A stretch of DNA of 64,000 nt from JBDTNL01 sp039933785 (GTDB lineage Bacteria > Acidobacteriota > Thermoanaerobaculia > Multivoradales > JAGPDF01), in NCBI GenBank assembly GCA_039933785.1, contig JBDTNL010000006.1:19423-83422 (forward strand), read 5' to 3'. A model generated the notes under the pieces. That model was not told where the DNA came from. It worked only from the letters and a program-made list of their open reading frames with translations, and ran no database searches. The position numbers were made by a program, and so were the translations under genes. Positions 17,377-28,226 of the stretch are shown here, in pieces (position 1 is the first letter of the stretch; every line of letters starts with the position of its first letter).

Positions 17377-18036
17377 TCAGTCTCCCCCGCCCGATGCCGG
17401 ACGCTTGGCTGCTGCTGCCGGCGAGCCCCCGGGAGGCGCCGCGTCGGGCGCCGGTGCGACTGCCGCTGGCGGCGGAGTTTCCTCCTTGTAAACGAACGTC
17501 TTGGCGATGAAGGTCGCCGTGATCGTGCGCGTTGCCGTTTGCGGATTCCTCGCCTGCACCCGCAGATTCTCGATATTGATGATGCGCGAGAACCTGCCAA
17601 TACGATCAAAGAACAAGGCCAAGTTGTGGTACGTCCCGGCCAATTCGATTCCGATCGGCCATTCACTGTAGAAGTCGCGATCGGCGAAGTTGCCCGGCGT
17701 GAAGCGGGCCAGGTCGAAGTCACCCTGCTCTGTGAGCGCCCGGATTCGGCGCAGGAGCTCGGGGGTGTTGCGGCGCGCCGGCAGAATGCGCAGCAACTTG
17801 TCGAGCTCGAGCTCCAACCGTCGCACTTCCTCGCGGAACTGCGGCAATTTTTGCTCAGCCGCGTGGCCTTCGGTGATCTTGCGCTCGAGCTCCTGAATGT
17901 GGGCGTCCTGAGCGCGCATGGTGTCCTGCTGCTTCATGCTCACCTGCCAGTACAGCAGGCCGAACACGATACCGCCCAAGATCGCGCCGACCGCGCCGGC
18001 CATGTACCAGGGCTTGCCTTCGAGACCAGTGTTCAT
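17377..18036 (-). CDS. pilO: Type IV pilus inner-membrane protein PilO
   Basis: 219 aa: one membrane helix (about 14-32), a coiled coil (about 35-85) and a ferredoxin-like periplasmic domain (about 95-185) with FYSEWPIGIELAGTYHNLA. The Pro/Ala-rich C-terminal tail is disordered-looking. Pairs with PilN to form the alignment subcomplex. Its stop lies 2 bases before pilP. Confidence 0.93.
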   Translation of the reverse strand: MNTGLEGKPWYMAGAVGAILGGIVFGLLYWQVSMKQQDTMRAQDAHIQELERKITEGHAAEQKLPQFREEVRRLELELDKLLRILPARRNTPELLRRIRALTEQGDFDLARFTPGNFADRDFYSEWPIGIELAGTYHNLALFFDRIGRFSRIINIENLRVQARNPQTATRTITATFIAKTFVYKEETPPPAAVAPAPDAAPPGGSPAAAAKRPASGGGD

Positions 18037-18040
18037 GGCG

Positions 18041-18667
18041 TCAACCTCCGTGCCCGGCGGCAGGCGCCTGAGAACCGGGCGCCGCTCCGGGCGCCGCAGG
18101 CGGGGTCATATTGAAGATGAAGTTGATCCCGAAGTTGTACGTCTGACCCGCCCTGGCGCTATCGCGAAGGATCGGCTCTTGGAATTCCGGAGCCTTGTCG
18201 AGATTCTCGATGAAGTTGGCGATCGCGTTGATATTGAAGGCGTTACCGGACACCGAGATGTTGTTTCCCATCACTTCCATGCTGTCCAGCCAGAGCAGTT
18301 CCGGCAGGGCGCGCGAAATCTGATCCATGATCCGCACGGGACCCTGTTGATTCTGCTTCAACTGATTGATGACACTGATCTTGTGCTCGAGGGCGGCCTT
18401 CTTGATCTTGTAGTCGTCGATCTCTTTGATGATGCTTTCGAGCCGACGAACCTCCGCCTCGCTGACCGTGATCTTGTCCTGGCGGAGCCCGATCTGATAC
18501 TTCAAGTAATACCAGTACCCGCCCCACGCCAGAAGCCCGACGAGCAGGCCGGCCAAGAGCATGAACTGCGAAACGTCCCGCGGGCCCGCGCCACCGGCAG
18601 CGGCCGCGCCCTTGGACTTCCGCGTGACGGCCTTCTTCCCTTCAGCGATGAGATTGATCTTAATCAT
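18041..18667 (-). CDS. pilN: Type IV pilus inner-membrane protein PilN
   Basis: 208 aa starting with MIKINLIAEG, the cytoplasmic PilN peptide that binds PilM. One membrane helix (about 36-56), a coiled coil (about 60-105) and a periplasmic ferredoxin-like domain follow. A poly-Ala insertion lies between the PilM-binding peptide and the helix. Pairs with PilO. Confidence 0.93.
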   Translation of the reverse strand: MIKINLIAEGKKAVTRKSKGAAAAGGAGPRDVSQFMLLAGLLVGLLAWGGYWYYLKYQIGLRQDKITVSEAEVRRLESIIKEIDDYKIKKAALEHKISVINQLKQNQQGPVRIMDQISRALPELLWLDSMEVMGNNISVSGNAFNINAIANFIENLDKAPEFQEPILRDSARAGQTYNFGINFIFNMTPPAAPGAAPGSQAPAAGHGG

Positions 18668-18673
18668 CGCCCG

Positions 18674-19729
18674 CTACTCCCCTATCTTCCGCACGGCCAA
18701 CCCGACCGAAACCGCCATCATCGGCGCGATGGATTTCAGCCACTCGCCGTTGAAATCGCCATCCTTGTGATGGATGCGGCGCAGCGGATTCATCAGTTCG
18801 GTAGGCACCCCGAAGCGCTCGCGCAACACCTGCTCGAGGTTCGGGGTCAGGGCACAGCCGCCGGCGAGCACGAGCTCGTCGACCGGGCCCTCGGTGGATG
18901 TCGCGGAGAAGAAATCGAAGGTCTTCTGGATTTCACCGGCAAAATCGGTCGATACGCTGTCGAGCACCGCACGCGCGTCGGCCATCGAGAAGCGATCGAC
19001 CGGCTCGCCGCGCTTCAGGCGCTCCGCCTGATCGAAGGCGAGATTGAACTCGCGCTGCAGCGCTTCGGTGAACTGGTTGCCGCCAAAGGAGATGTCGCGC
19101 CAGAACACCGTCTGGCCGCGGGCCAGGATGTTGATATTGGTCACCCCGGCGCCCATATTGACCAGCGCCACCACTTTCAGCGGGTCGAGGTCGTAGTTGA
19201 TCTCGTAGGCGTTCTGCACGGCGAAAGCGTCGACATCGACCAGGACCGCCTGGCGGCCAGTCTGGCTGATCACCGACACGTAGTCGTTGACCTTGTCGCG
19301 CTTCACCGCCACCAGCAGGACTTCCATGTTGTCCCTGCCGGGCTCGCCCTCGGCCAGAACCACGTAGTCCAGGCGGACGTCGTTGATGTCGAAGGGGATG
19401 TACTGCTCGGCTTCCCACTGGATTGACTCCGACAGCTCCTCGGGGGAGACCGCCGGCAGCGAGATCTTCTTGATGATCACCGAGTGCCCGGACAGCGACG
19501 TGGCGTAGTTCGTCGCCTTGGCCGCCGTTTGCTCGTTGAGCTTGTGGATGGCATCGACGACCAGCGACGAGTCCATGATCGAACCGTCGACGATCGCCTC
19601 GGGTGAGAGTTGCTCCACTCCGATGCGCTGGAGGTAGTACTCACCCTTCTTCTCCTTCAGCTCGACGAGCTTCAGGGCCGAGCTGCCGATATCCAGACCG
19701 ATGACGCCCTTGGGTCTTGAAAACAGCAC
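18674..19729 (-). CDS. pilM: Type IV pilus assembly ATPase-like protein PilM
   Basis: Actin-like cytoplasmic protein that docks on the PilN N-terminus. 351 aa. The N-terminal phosphate-1 loop is GLDIGSSALKLVEL, and the later phosphate-2 region is VNMGAGVTNINIL. The adenosine motif is LVLAGGCALTPNLEQ (about 276-290). The GTG at 19729 is chosen because PilM proteins begin just before the FxRxKxxIGLDIGSS segment; a TTG 13 codons upstream is less likely. First gene of pilMNOPQ, behind a good promoter. Confidence 0.93.
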   Translation of the reverse strand: MLFSRPKGVIGLDIGSSALKLVELKEKKGEYYLQRIGVEQLSPEAIVDGSIMDSSLVVDAIHKLNEQTAAKATNYATSLSGHSVIIKKISLPAVSPEELSESIQWEAEQYIPFDINDVRLDYVVLAEGEPGRDNMEVLLVAVKRDKVNDYVSVISQTGRQAVLVDVDAFAVQNAYEINYDLDPLKVVALVNMGAGVTNINILARGQTVFWRDISFGGNQFTEALQREFNLAFDQAERLKRGEPVDRFSMADARAVLDSVSTDFAGEIQKTFDFFSATSTEGPVDELVLAGGCALTPNLEQVLRERFGVPTELMNPLRRIHHKDGDFNGEWLKSIAPMMAVSVGLAVRKIGE

Positions 19730-19797
19730 GATGTCAGAGCCCCCTGAAAAGCATCGTAAACATGGCAACTTGTCGGAAACAGTTAAAGCTTTACTAG

Positions 19798-19826
19798 AGA
19801 CTAACAGGGGTAACTCGCGCTGTCAA
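19798..19826 (-). promoter_or_regulatory. Sigma-70-type promoter of pilMNOPQ
   Basis: On the minus strand, TTGACA (19826-19821), a 17-base spacer, then TAGTCT (19803-19798). The -35 is a perfect consensus. The leader to the pilM GTG is about 60 bases. Reads away from the rpmB promoter. Confidence 0.65.
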
Positions 19827-19897
19827 GGCGTCATAGCAGAACGCGAATATTGCTCCAGGAACATCGGTCGAGAAGAATCACCCACGCTCCCGAGCGG

Positions 19898-19926
19898 TTG
19901 CGCGTGCCGCCGGGCTTTGCTATCCT
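19898..19926 (+). promoter_or_regulatory. Sigma-70-type promoter of rpmB
   Basis: TTGCGC (19898-19903), a 17-base spacer, TATCCT (19921-19926). The leader to the ATG is about 45 bases and holds a good ribosome binding site (GGAGAGG). Confidence 0.6.
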
Positions 19927-19977
19927 CCATCGGCTCCGGCAGTTGCATGGAGCACGGATCGAATTGGAGAGGTAGTC

Positions 19978-20196
19978 ATGGCTAAACAGTGTGAAATCTG
20001 CGGCAAAGGCACAGTTACGGGTCGGCAGTTGAGCCACGCCCACAACGTCACCTCCCGGACCTGGGAGCCCAATCTGCGCCGCGTGCGGGCCGCCGTCGGT
20101 GGGGTTTCGAAGCGAATTCGTGTGTGCGCACGGTGTCTGCGTAGCGGCGCGGTCACCAAGCCGCTCGTCCGTCGCTGGCAGCCGGAAGAGAAGTAG
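19978..20196 (+). CDS. rpmB: 50S ribosomal protein L28
   Basis: 72 aa. Zinc-binding (C+) type of L28, with CEIC near the N-terminus and CARC near residue 51. The core SHAHNVTSRTWEPNLRRVR is the standard L28 segment. ATG preceded by GGAGAGG. Stands alone between divergent pilM and convergent rel; rpmG is not adjacent. Confidence 0.96.
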   Translation: MAKQCEICGKGTVTGRQLSHAHNVTSRTWEPNLRRVRAAVGGVSKRIRVCARCLRSGAVTKPLVRRWQPEEK

Positions 20197-20233
20197 TCCC
20201 CTAGGGGCGCCCCCGGCGCCGTCCATCTCAAAA

Positions 20234-22480
20234 CTAGAGCAGGTTCTCTTCTCGATCACGCCCGCCTGAGGCTAGGCGGCGCTCTACCTTGATCACGCCC
20301 GACAGAGCTCGGATCCCCAGGCGGAGCTTTTCCAGATGCTTGCGGTTGCGAACCTCGACGGTGACCAGGATCAAGCCCGTCCCGGTCTCGACCGTCTGGG
20401 CCTCGAAAGCCCGGATGTTGCTGTCGAGCTTGGCGATCACCTCGGTCAGCTTGGCGAGGATACCCGGCTGATCCTCGGTTTCGATGCTGAGCGACACCTG
20501 ATAAACGTTTTCACCCTGCTTCGCCCACTCGACCTCGATTTCCCGTTCCGGGTTGTACATCAGATTTCGCACGTTGGGGCATTCGACCGAATGCACCGAA
20601 ACTCCGCGCCCGCGGGTCACATAGCCGATGATGTCTTCTCCGGGCAGCGGGCTGCAGCACTTGGCGAGAAACGCCAGCATGTCGCCCTGCCCCTTGACCG
20701 CGATCGGACCACCGGCGCCCGAGCCGAAGGGCAAGATGCGGGAAACGACCTTGCGCAGCGCCCCCGGCTTCTCGGCCGGCTCGGCCAGTTGTTGGTCAGT
20801 GAGGACTCGAGACAGCACCTGGCGAACCGCAGCCTTGCCGAAGCCGATCCGCGCCAGCAGATCGTCAAGGCGCGGGATGCCCTCGGCGGTGAGGAAAGCC
20901 TTCATCGCCGGACCGTCGAGCACTTTCTTGGCCGGGACCTTGTATTGCCGGAGCTCCTTCTCGAGCATGCGGCGGCCGATCTCGACCGCGCGCTCCTTCT
21001 GCTGCACGTTCAGCCAATGCCGGATCTTGCTCCGCGCCCGCGAGGTAGTGACGACATTCAGCCAGTCGCGGCTGGGATTGCGCTGCGGACTGGTCAGGAT
21101 CTCCACCATGTCGCCGTTCTGCAACGCGGTGCGCAATGGCACCAGCTTCCCGTTCACGCGGGCGCCGACACAATGGTGCCCGAGGTCAGTGTGCACTCGA
21201 TAGGCGAGATCCAGTGGCGTGGCCCCGCGGGGGAAGGAGAAGACCTCCCCCCGAGGAGTGAAGGCGTACACCTCGTCCGGATAGAGATCGATCTTGAGCG
21301 CGGTCATGAACTCGCGCGGGTCGGCGACCTCTTGCTGCCACTCGAGCAGCTGGCGCAGCCACACGATGTTGCCGTCGCCCGCCCGAGGCTCGAGCTTGCC
21401 TTCCTTGTAGCGCCAATGCGCCGCGATCCCTTCCTCGGCGACCGCATCCATCTCGCGAGTACGAATCTGGACTTCGAAGGGCTGCCCGCGGTCGCCCACC
21501 ACCGTCGTATGGAGCGACTGATAGAGGTTGGGCTTGGCCATCGCGATGTAGTCCTTGAACCGGCCGGGAATCGGCCGCCACGACTGATGCACGACGCCGA
21601 GGGCCGCGTAGGTGTCGCGCAACGAAACCGTCACGACACGGAACGCCAGGTAGTCGTAGAGCTGCGAAACGTCGATGCCCTGGCGATGCAGCTTCTGATG
21701 CACTGAATAGAAGCGTTTGACGCGGAAACTGATCTCGCACTCGATACCCGCCTCGCGCAGGCTGGACTCCAGACGGGCGTGGATGTCCTGGATCGCGTCC
21801 TGACCCAGTTTGAGCTTCTCGTCGATTTTGGACTTGAGCGCCGCGAACTGGTGCGGGTATAGATAGAAGAAGGCGAGATCCTCGAGATCTCCCTTGACCC
21901 GCGCCATGCCCAGGCGATGGGCGATGGGGGCGTATATTTCGAGGGTTTCCTGCGCAATCCGCCGGCGAGACTCCGGCGACAGGTGCTCGAGAGTCTCCAG
22001 GTTGTGGAGACGGTCCGCCAGCTTGACCAGGATGACCCGGATATCTCTTGTCGACGCCAGGATCATCTTCCGGAAGGTTTCGGCTTGCGCCTGGTCCCGA
22101 CGCACGTACGCGTGCTTGCCGATCTTGGTGACACCGTCGACCAGCCCCGAGATCTCCGCGCCGAAGCGCGCTTCGAGCTCCTCGCGGGTCGCCAGGGTGT
22201 CCTCGAGCACGTCATGGAGCAGCCCTACGGCGACACAGGTGGCGTCCAGCTTCAAGTCGGCGAGCAACCAGGCCACGTGGAGAGGGTGCGTCAGGTAGGG
22301 CTCACCCGAGCGACGGACCTGAGTCTTGTGCTTCTCGGCCGAGAACTCGTAGACCTCGCGCAGGAGCGCGGGGTCGTACGTGCGCCCAGTTTCCTCGAGG
22401 CGGGCGACGATGTCCTCGAAGCGCACCTGCGCCCGGGCTTGAATTGGAGGGCGAAGTTCCTTGGAGCGCAAGAGAGGCAT
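20234..22480 (-). CDS. rel: Bifunctional (p)ppGpp synthetase/hydrolase
   Basis: Stringent-response enzyme, 748 aa. The HD hydrolase domain is intact: THPLHVAWLLA, GLLHDVLEDT and KLADRLHNLETLE. The synthetase domain has GRFKDYIA, the RxKD motif typical of bifunctional enzymes rather than the ExDD form of RelA. The G-loop reads KPNLYQSLHTTV, with Leu where Gly is usual. A TGS domain (about 400-460), a zinc-finger-like segment with CCSPLPGEDI and a C-terminal ACT domain follow. The ATG at 22480 has no clear ribosome binding site; a GTG six codons upstream is an alternative. Confidence 0.95.
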   Translation of the reverse strand: MPLLRSKELRPPIQARAQVRFEDIVARLEETGRTYDPALLREVYEFSAEKHKTQVRRSGEPYLTHPLHVAWLLADLKLDATCVAVGLLHDVLEDTLATREELEARFGAEISGLVDGVTKIGKHAYVRRDQAQAETFRKMILASTRDIRVILVKLADRLHNLETLEHLSPESRRRIAQETLEIYAPIAHRLGMARVKGDLEDLAFFYLYPHQFAALKSKIDEKLKLGQDAIQDIHARLESSLREAGIECEISFRVKRFYSVHQKLHRQGIDVSQLYDYLAFRVVTVSLRDTYAALGVVHQSWRPIPGRFKDYIAMAKPNLYQSLHTTVVGDRGQPFEVQIRTREMDAVAEEGIAAHWRYKEGKLEPRAGDGNIVWLRQLLEWQQEVADPREFMTALKIDLYPDEVYAFTPRGEVFSFPRGATPLDLAYRVHTDLGHHCVGARVNGKLVPLRTALQNGDMVEILTSPQRNPSRDWLNVVTTSRARSKIRHWLNVQQKERAVEIGRRMLEKELRQYKVPAKKVLDGPAMKAFLTAEGIPRLDDLLARIGFGKAAVRQVLSRVLTDQQLAEPAEKPGALRKVVSRILPFGSGAGGPIAVKGQGDMLAFLAKCCSPLPGEDIIGYVTRGRGVSVHSVECPNVRNLMYNPEREIEVEWAKQGENVYQVSLSIETEDQPGILAKLTEVIAKLDSNIRAFEAQTVETGTGLILVTVEVRNRKHLEKLRLGIRALSGVIKVERRLASGGRDREENLL

Positions 22481-22518
22481 CGGGAGGCAAGAGCGCACCC
22501 GAGCCGCTCTCTTGACGA

Positions 22519-22524
22519 AGTATA
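22519..22524 (-). promoter_or_regulatory. Candidate -10 box of rel
   Basis: Minus-strand TATACT about 38 bases before the chosen rel ATG, just beyond the terminator of the sec operon. No good -35 is seen at normal spacing. Confidence 0.4.
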
Positions 22525-22538
22525 TGTCCGGATATGGA

Positions 22539-22564
22539 AAGGGCGCCCGCAAGCGAGCGCCCTT
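22539..22564 (-). terminator. Intrinsic terminator after secF
   Basis: 8-bp inverted repeat AAGGGCGC / GCGCCCTT (22539-22546 and 22557-22564) with a 10-base loop. On the minus strand the stem ends in a short TTT. Lies about 30 bases after the secF stop and before rel. Confidence 0.7.
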
Positions 22565-22594
22565 CTCCGGGTCAGACTGGCAAAGCGCGGGTGT

Positions 22595-23854
22595 CTAGCG
22601 GCCCGAAGCGGCCTTCTTGCCGTTGCCGGCGCCCTTCGCGGGACCGGTCGATGTCGGACGGGGCGAGGTCGTCGAGGGACCCACCGCCTTGCCGGCAACG
22701 CCACCCGATTTCATCTTCCCCTTTTGGCCGAAGCGCGTGGCCCAGGCCAAGGCGAACGGGCTCGCGACGTAGATCGAAGAATAGGTGCCGACGATCACAC
22801 CCACGAAGAGCACGAAGGCGATGCCGCGCAGCACGTCGCCGCCGAGGAATAACATCGCGCCGGCGGCGAGAATCACCGTGCCGCCGGTAAGGATCGTTCG
22901 CGAAAGCGTCTGGTTGATGCTCTTGTTCATCGAGTCGATCAACGGTTCGCCGCGGCTCTTGCGCAGGTTCTCGCGCAGACGGTCGAAGGTGACGACCGTG
23001 TCATTCACCGAATAGCCGATCAAGGTAAGGAAGGCGGCGATGGTCGTCAGATTCCATTCGAAGCCGAAGATCGCGAACAAGCCGATCGTCACCAAGATGT
23101 CATGGATCGTGGCCATCGTGGCGCCGACGCCGTACTCGAGCTCGAAGCGGAACCAGATGTAGACCAGCATGCCGGCCAGCGACCAGAACACCGCGAGCAA
23201 GCCCTTCTTGCGCAGCTCGGAGCCCACTTGGGGACCGACGTTCTCCACCGACAGGACGGCAAAGCGACCGAGGTGGGTCTGCTCCTTGAGCTTGGCGATG
23301 ACCCGCGCGTCGACGCCCGTGATCTGGTCGAACGAGGTCAGCATGTGGTGATCCTTGCGCGCCGCCAGGATCTGCTTACTGACCTTGTCGTACTCCTGCG
23401 CCGCGGTGGGCGACCCCGCTCCCAGGGCCAGCGGATCCATCTGCTGCAGCTGAGTGATCAACGCATCGGTGCCGATCTGGTTGAGATCGACGCCCGCGAG
23501 CCCGGCGTTGAACTTGCCATTCAGAGCGTTCAAGACCTTCGGCGCAGTGCCCTCCTCGGTCCCCTCGGCAACCGAAGTACGGACCATCACCTCGTTCTCC
23601 TCAGCCCGCCCGAAACTCTGAATCTGTACGTCACGCGCGCCGGCAGATTCGGCCAGGGTGCGCAACTCGTCGATCGCCGGACGGTCCTGGAACTTGAGGG
23701 TGAGCTGCGTGCCGCCCTTGAAGTCGATGCCCATGTTGAGCTTGATCGGGGCAAAAATCGCTACCAATCCGACCAGGACCATGGCGATCGATACCCAGAC
23801 CCAGAACTTCCGATACTTCATGAAATCGATGTTCGTGCCGCGCAGGATGTCCAT
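22595..23854 (-). CDS. secF: Protein translocase subunit SecF
   Basis: Proton-driven accessory membrane subunit of the Sec translocon. 419 aa, longer than the usual ~310. It has a first helix, the periplasmic P1-type domain with MGIDFKGGTQLTL, and five C-terminal helices with GYSVNDTVVTFDRLRENLR. The extra length is a large periplasmic insertion (about 95-175) and a basic Gly/Ala/Lys-rich tail of about 45 residues. Follows secD by 36 bases. Confidence 0.95.
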   Translation of the reverse strand: MDILRGTNIDFMKYRKFWVWVSIAMVLVGLVAIFAPIKLNMGIDFKGGTQLTLKFQDRPAIDELRTLAESAGARDVQIQSFGRAEENEVMVRTSVAEGTEEGTAPKVLNALNGKFNAGLAGVDLNQIGTDALITQLQQMDPLALGAGSPTAAQEYDKVSKQILAARKDHHMLTSFDQITGVDARVIAKLKEQTHLGRFAVLSVENVGPQVGSELRKKGLLAVFWSLAGMLVYIWFRFELEYGVGATMATIHDILVTIGLFAIFGFEWNLTTIAAFLTLIGYSVNDTVVTFDRLRENLRKSRGEPLIDSMNKSINQTLSRTILTGGTVILAAGAMLFLGGDVLRGIAFVLFVGVIVGTYSSIYVASPFALAWATRFGQKGKMKSGGVAGKAVGPSTTSPRPTSTGPAKGAGNGKKAASGR

Positions 23855-23890
23855 GTCTATTGAGCTCCTCGGTTCGCCGTTGCGCGGCCC

Positions 23891-25464
<1,574 letters not shown>

Positions 25465-25468
<4 letters not shown>

Positions 25469-25788
25469 TTGGCAACCCCCTCTTGCTCGCCGCCTTCGAG
25501 ACCGGCGATGGCGGACTTCGCCACCTTGAGTTTCACCGAGTCGGCCACTTTCAGATAGACGATGTTTCCTTCGACCGCCGAGACTTCGCCGTAGATGCCG
25601 CCGCTGGTGATCACCTTGTCACCGCGCTTCAGGTTCTCGACCATCGCCCGCACGGCCTTCTGCTTCTTGCGCATCGGTGCGATGAGCAGGAAATAGAAGA
25701 TGCCAAAAACCAGGACGATCGGCGCGAACTGGAATAAAGGCGAGACCGCGGGCGGTGCCTGAGCGAGCAAGAAGAACGGCGTGTTCAT
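25465..25788 (-). CDS. yajC: Preprotein translocase subunit YajC
   Basis: 107 aa. Single membrane helix (about 18-38) with FGIFYFLLIAPMRKKQKA, then a small cytosolic beta domain with LKRGDKVITSGGIYGEV. The ATG at 25788 is preceded by AGAGG; a TTG three codons upstream is an alternative. First of yajC-secD-secF and 81 bases after tgt. Confidence 0.94.
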
Positions 25789-25869
25789 CAGATTCAAGCC
25801 TCTCGTGCCTCTACCTCGCCGGTCCCGCCGGAGCGGGGCGACCGCGCTGCCCTTGTCAGGGCGGGCTCC

Positions 25870-27009
25870 CTAGGTGGAGGGGGTTGATGGGGACCGGCCC
25901 TCTGAGCCGAGCCGCCGCATAGCACTCGACGCGAACTCGTCAAGCGAGCCAGACGCAAGAGCCTGCCGCAGTTCGCCCATGAAGTCAAGGAAGAAGCGCA
26001 GGTTATGCAGGGTCGCGAGCACCGCGCCGGTGATCTCGCCGGAGCGAATCAGATGGTGCAGGAACGCCCTGCCGCCGCGCTGGCACACCGGGCATCCGCA
26101 GGCCGGATCGATCGGTCCAGGATCCTCTCGGTAGCACGCGTTCTTGATCCGCACAACGCCGTCGCGGCCGTAGAGCATCCCGTGGCGCGCGTTCCGCGAA
26201 GGCAGCACGCAATCGAAGAGGTCGATGCCATGCAGTACACCATGCAACAGGTCGAGCGGGGTGCCGACGCCCATCAGGTAGCGCGGCCTCTCCGCCGGCA
26301 GCTGCGGTGCGGTGTGTTCGACCACCCGACGCCGGTCCGCCGCGGGCTCGCCGACCGAGACTCCGCCGATCGCGACGCCGTCGAAGTCGAGCGCCCGGAT
26401 CGATGCCACCGCGCGGTCCCGAAGCTCCGGGTAGACGCTGCCCTGGACGATGCCGAACAGGCCGCCCGTCCCCGGCCGCGAGGCCCACTCCTCACGGGCG
26501 CGCCGCGCCCAGAGCTCGGTGCGATCGACCGCCGCGGCGGCGCCTTCGACACTCACCGGCCAGGGCGCGCATTCGTCGAGGATCATCGCCACGTCGACTC
26601 CCAGGCGCCGCTGGAGATCCACCACGATTTCGGGCGAGAACCGGAGCGCCGCGCCGTCGACGTGGCTGCGGAAGGTCACGCCGCCCTCGTCCAGGGCCCG
26701 CAGCTTGGCCAGGCTCATGACCTGAAAACCACCGCTGTCGGTGAGTATCGGGCGCCGCCAGCCATTCCAGGCGTGCAGGCCTCCCAGGCGCTCGATGGTG
26801 TCGATTCCCGGGCGGACCGCCAAGTGATAGAGATTGCACAACATCACGCTGGCGCCCGCATTCTCGAGCTGGTCGGGCGTCACGCCCTTGACGGCTCCGA
26901 GCGTGCCGACCGGCATGAAGGCCGGGGTCTCGATAACACCGTGCGGCGTGCCCAGGCGGCCGCGGCGAGCCCGGCCCGCGGTCTGCAGGACCTCGAACTT
27001 CAGGTTCAC
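25870..27009 (-). CDS. tgt: Queuine tRNA-ribosyltransferase
   Basis: Exchanges G34 for the queuosine precursor in tRNAs with GUN anticodons. 379 aa. Active-site Asp in LTDSGGFQVMSL, nucleophile Asp in LFDCVLPSRNARHG, and a zinc site CGCPVC with a downstream His (FLHHLI). The GTG at 27009 overlaps the lolA-like stop as GTGA and gives the expected NLKFEVLQT start. Often found near yajC-secDF, as here. Confidence 0.95.
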   Translation of the reverse strand: MNLKFEVLQTAGRARRGRLGTPHGVIETPAFMPVGTLGAVKGVTPDQLENAGASVMLCNLYHLAVRPGIDTIERLGGLHAWNGWRRPILTDSGGFQVMSLAKLRALDEGGVTFRSHVDGAALRFSPEIVVDLQRRLGVDVAMILDECAPWPVSVEGAAAAVDRTELWARRAREEWASRPGTGGLFGIVQGSVYPELRDRAVASIRALDFDGVAIGGVSVGEPAADRRRVVEHTAPQLPAERPRYLMGVGTPLDLLHGVLHGIDLFDCVLPSRNARHGMLYGRDGVVRIKNACYREDPGPIDPACGCPVCQRGGRAFLHHLIRSGEITGAVLATLHNLRFFLDFMGELRQALASGSLDEFASSAMRRLGSEGRSPSTPST

Positions 27010-27740
27010 TGACTCGACTGACTCTGTCCGAGGTCGATCGTGCGTACCTGCACCGAGGGCGGCAGCTCGAGAGCGAAGCGGTCGGCGGGGAGCGGCGCGT
27101 TCATCCGCAGCCCGACGAATCTGTACTCGGTGCCGTCGCCGTCGGCCTCGGTGTAGCTCAGGCGAATGGGCAGGTACTGCTCGCGGTCGATCCATAGCGT
27201 CATGTGCTTCAGTCGCTTGGCGATGCGCGCGAACCGCGGCACCAGCTCGAGCCGGAAGGGTTCGGCCTTGTCCTTGGGCTGCACGAGAGTGACGTCGAAG
27301 TACTGGCCCAGGCTTTCAAGGGAGCCGCTGGCGCCCAGATAGCGCAGGACCTGGCTCGAATACTTGCCCACGTTCACCTTGTCGGCGCGATTCAGATCGC
27401 GGTACCAAGTGGTCATCTGCTCACCCACGATCAACACCGTCATGCCCTTGGGCGAGGTGTACTCCCATCGCACCCGGTCGGGGGCCTGGAACGAGAACTG
27501 CCCCTTGGCCTCCTCGGGCTCCGCCAACATCGAGCTCTCTCGGTGCTGGATGAATTGGGCCTCGAGGGTCTGCAGGTGTTTCTGCTGTTCCTTCACCCGC
27601 TCGAGCAACGCCGGCAAGCGCGCGTTGGCGGCGAGCTCCGGGTCCGCCGGGTCGGGCAACGGCGCGGCGAGGACGGACGACGCCCAGAGCAGGGCGAGCA
27701 ACCCGACGGCGCACTGGCGTTTTTTGCGGATGGATGGCAT
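27006..27740 (-). CDS. lolA: Outer-membrane lipoprotein carrier LolA-like protein
   Basis: Periplasmic carrier that moves lipoproteins to the outer membrane. 244 aa with a Sec signal peptide (GLLALLWASSVLAAP). The LolA core includes LQTLEAQFIQHRES, KGQFSFQAPDRVRWEYTSP, the strand with MTTWYRDLNRAD and LWIDREQYLPIRLSYTEADG. The ATG at 27740 has GGGGA 8 bases upstream; an ATG six codons earlier is possible. Lipoproteins encoded elsewhere in the window are plausible cargo. Confidence 0.88.
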   Translation of the reverse strand: MPSIRKKRQCAVGLLALLWASSVLAAPLPDPADPELAANARLPALLERVKEQQKHLQTLEAQFIQHRESSMLAEPEEAKGQFSFQAPDRVRWEYTSPKGMTVLIVGEQMTTWYRDLNRADKVNVGKYSSQVLRYLGASGSLESLGQYFDVTLVQPKDKAEPFRLELVPRFARIAKRLKHMTLWIDREQYLPIRLSYTEADGDGTEYRFVGLRMNAPLPADRFALELPPSVQVRTIDLGQSQSSQ

Positions 27741-27914
27741 GTTTCGAGTCCCCGGCAAACTGAGCCGCGGAAATGGATCGTAGCATTCGGCCGGCCGAGC
27801 GGACGCCAGGCACCGCGCCGGTTGACTGCCGTGGAGGCGGATGTTAGCTTGCCGCCGCCTCGCTTCGTTTGACCCGGCGAGCCTCGAGAAAGCACCATTG
27901 AGCGAGACATACCG

Positions 27915-28226
27915 ATGCCAGAGCTAGGAAACAAACACGACTGCTACAACTGCGGGGCAAAGTTCTACGACTTCGGCAAGTCCGAGGCCATCTGCCCCAA
28001 GTGCGGAGCCAATCAGAAGGACGGCAAAAAAGCCGCCGAAACGCACGACATCTCCGCGGCCCGCAAACGTCGCAAGGAAGAGGCCGTGCGCCGCGACACC
28101 GTCGTCGCGGATGACGACGTGGCGGCGGCCGGCGACGACGTCGCCGTGGTCGCCGATGACGAGGACGCCGCCAGCGAAGACGACGACACCGAGTCCGACG
28201 ACTTCGGTGACGACCACGAAGAATAG
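27915..28226 (+). CDS. FYDLN-type acidic zinc-ribbon protein
   Basis: 103 aa. The N-terminus has two CxxC pairs (CYNCGAKFYDF and CPKCGANQ) forming a probable zinc ribbon; KFYDFGK corresponds to the FYDLN signature. A basic helix follows, then an extremely acidic Asp/Glu tail (about residues 60-103). The function of the family is unknown; the zinc ribbon and acidic tail suggest nucleic-acid or protein binding. Its last 20 bases overlap folK in another frame. Confidence 0.85.
   Translation: MPELGNKHDCYNCGAKFYDFGKSEAICPKCGANQKDGKKAAETHDISAARKRRKEEAVRRDTVVADDDVAAAGDDVAVVADDEDAASEDDDTESDDFGDDHEE

Noticed and set aside
20199..20220. Possible terminator after rpmB (GGCGCC palindromes)
   Set aside because: GC-rich short palindromes with 3-base loop, no U-run; not distinguishable from background in such GC-rich DNA.
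20336..21706. Plus-strand open frame of 456 codons inside rel
   Set aside because: Antisense to a complete rel gene with all its motifs, low hydrophobic content and no recognisable domain.
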